Below the pieces are notes generated by a model. That model had not been told where the DNA came from and made no database searches. It worked only from the letters and a program-made list of their open reading frames with translations. Shown here one piece after another: positions 50,688 through 50,885 of a DNA stretch of 50,885 nucleotides; the first letter of the stretch is position 1, and every line of letters begins with the position of its first letter. Source of the stretch: Halobacillus litoralis (GTDB lineage Bacteria; Bacillota; Bacilli; Bacillales; Halobacillaceae). A program made the translations under genes and the position numbers. The stretch is taken from the NCBI RefSeq assembly GCF_009856355.1, contig NZ_WMEW01000018.1, positions 1 to 50,885 of the forward strand, in the 5' to 3' direction.

Positions 50688-50796
50688 TGATCTTTGAAAA
50701 CTGAACGAACCAACCAGTACGTCAAAACATTTCTTCTTTAATGAAGGAATTTGAAACAAAGCACATTCGGTGTGCAGATGAGCAAGTCAAACTACT
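50688..50796 (+). promoter_or_regulatory. 16S leader with boxA-like element
   Basis: TGATCTTTGAAAACTGAAC (50688-50706) is like the antitermination boxA leader of Bacillus rRNA operons. The leader also has the hairpins TTCTTC/GAAGGAA near 50732-50751 and GCACA/TGTGC (50761-50775). Confidence 0.7.
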
Positions 50797-50885
50797 TTTA
50801 TGGAGAGTTTGATCCTGGCTCAGGACGAACGCTGGCGGCGTGCCTAATACATGCAAGTCGAGCGCGGGAAGCGAGCGGATCCCTT
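50797..50885 (+). rRNA. 16S ribosomal RNA, 5' end (partial)
   Basis: GGAGAGTTTGATCCTGGCTC, ACGAACGCTGGCGGCGTGCC and TAATACATGCAAGTCGAGCG are canonical 16S 5' sequence. Only the first 89 bases are present. The V1 sequence GAGCGCGGGAAGCGAGCGGA looks like Halobacillus-type Bacillaceae. The 5' boundary is taken from B. subtilis. Confidence 0.95.

Overview
The window is a chromosomal core segment of a spore-forming, low-to-mid GC Bacillota bacterium of the family Bacillaceae. The gene order follows the Bacillus subtilis csfB-to-lysS region almost gene for gene. The 16S start (GAGCGCGGGAAG in V1) and the acidic protein tails suggest a moderately halophilic relative such as Halobacillus, Thalassobacillus or Pontibacillus; the genus is inference. 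No mobile element, prophage, CRISPR array or defence island was seen, and no wholly new system.

Layout: the window opens in the 3' end of a 23S rRNA and a 5S rRNA (1-382) and closes in the 5' end of a 16S gene behind three tandem rRNA promoters (50442-50885). The two rRNA operons therefore lie in the same direction on either side of about 50 kb. Between them, in order: csfB, a speA-like decarboxylase, tmk, darA, yaaR, holB, ricT, yabA, trmN6, yazA, rsmI (522-7893); abrB on the minus strand (8016-8291); metS, tatD, yabE, rnmV, ksgA, yabG, veg, sspF, ispE, purR, spoVG, glmU, prs, ctc, pth, fin, mfd (8706-26550); spoVT, yabM, yabN, rqcP, yabP, yabQ, divIC, yabR (26818-32737); an extra aminotransferase plus MurR/RpiR regulator cassette (32934-35152); tRNA-Glu and tRNA-Met on the minus strand (35224-35392); spoIIE, yabS, yabT, tilS, hpt, ftsH, coaX, hslO, cysK, folP, folB, folK, lysS (35676-50366).

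The genes cover DNA replication and repair (tmk, holB, yabA, mfd), rRNA and tRNA maturation and modification (rnmV, ksgA, rsmI, trmN6, tilS), charging and translation quality control (metS, lysS, pth, rqcP), cell envelope (glmU, ispE, yabE, divIC), purine salvage and PRPP (purR, prs, hpt), folate (folP, folB, folK), CoA and cysteine (coaX, cysK), proteostasis (ftsH, hslO), and many sporulation functions.

The regulatory signals are the most informative part. I can read candidate promoters for sigma-H (spoVG), sigma-F (csfB, fin, yabS), sigma-E (yabP), sigma-G (sspF, spoVT), sigma-K (yabG) and sigma-B (ctc), a Spo0A-type spoIIE promoter with a 21-bp spacer, tandem 0A boxes at abrB, and an inverted PurBox pair at purR. 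Compared with B. subtilis, xpaC-yaaN, yabJ, yacD, pabB-pabA-pabC and yazB-dusB are absent from their usual places. Points worth a second look: the aminotransferase/RpiR cassette with repeated GAAAT half-sites, a hairpin that would hide the yabG ribosome binding site, a promoter-terminator pair before lysS, a palindrome on the yabR promoter, and YabS, whose VWA motifs appear in circularly permuted order.
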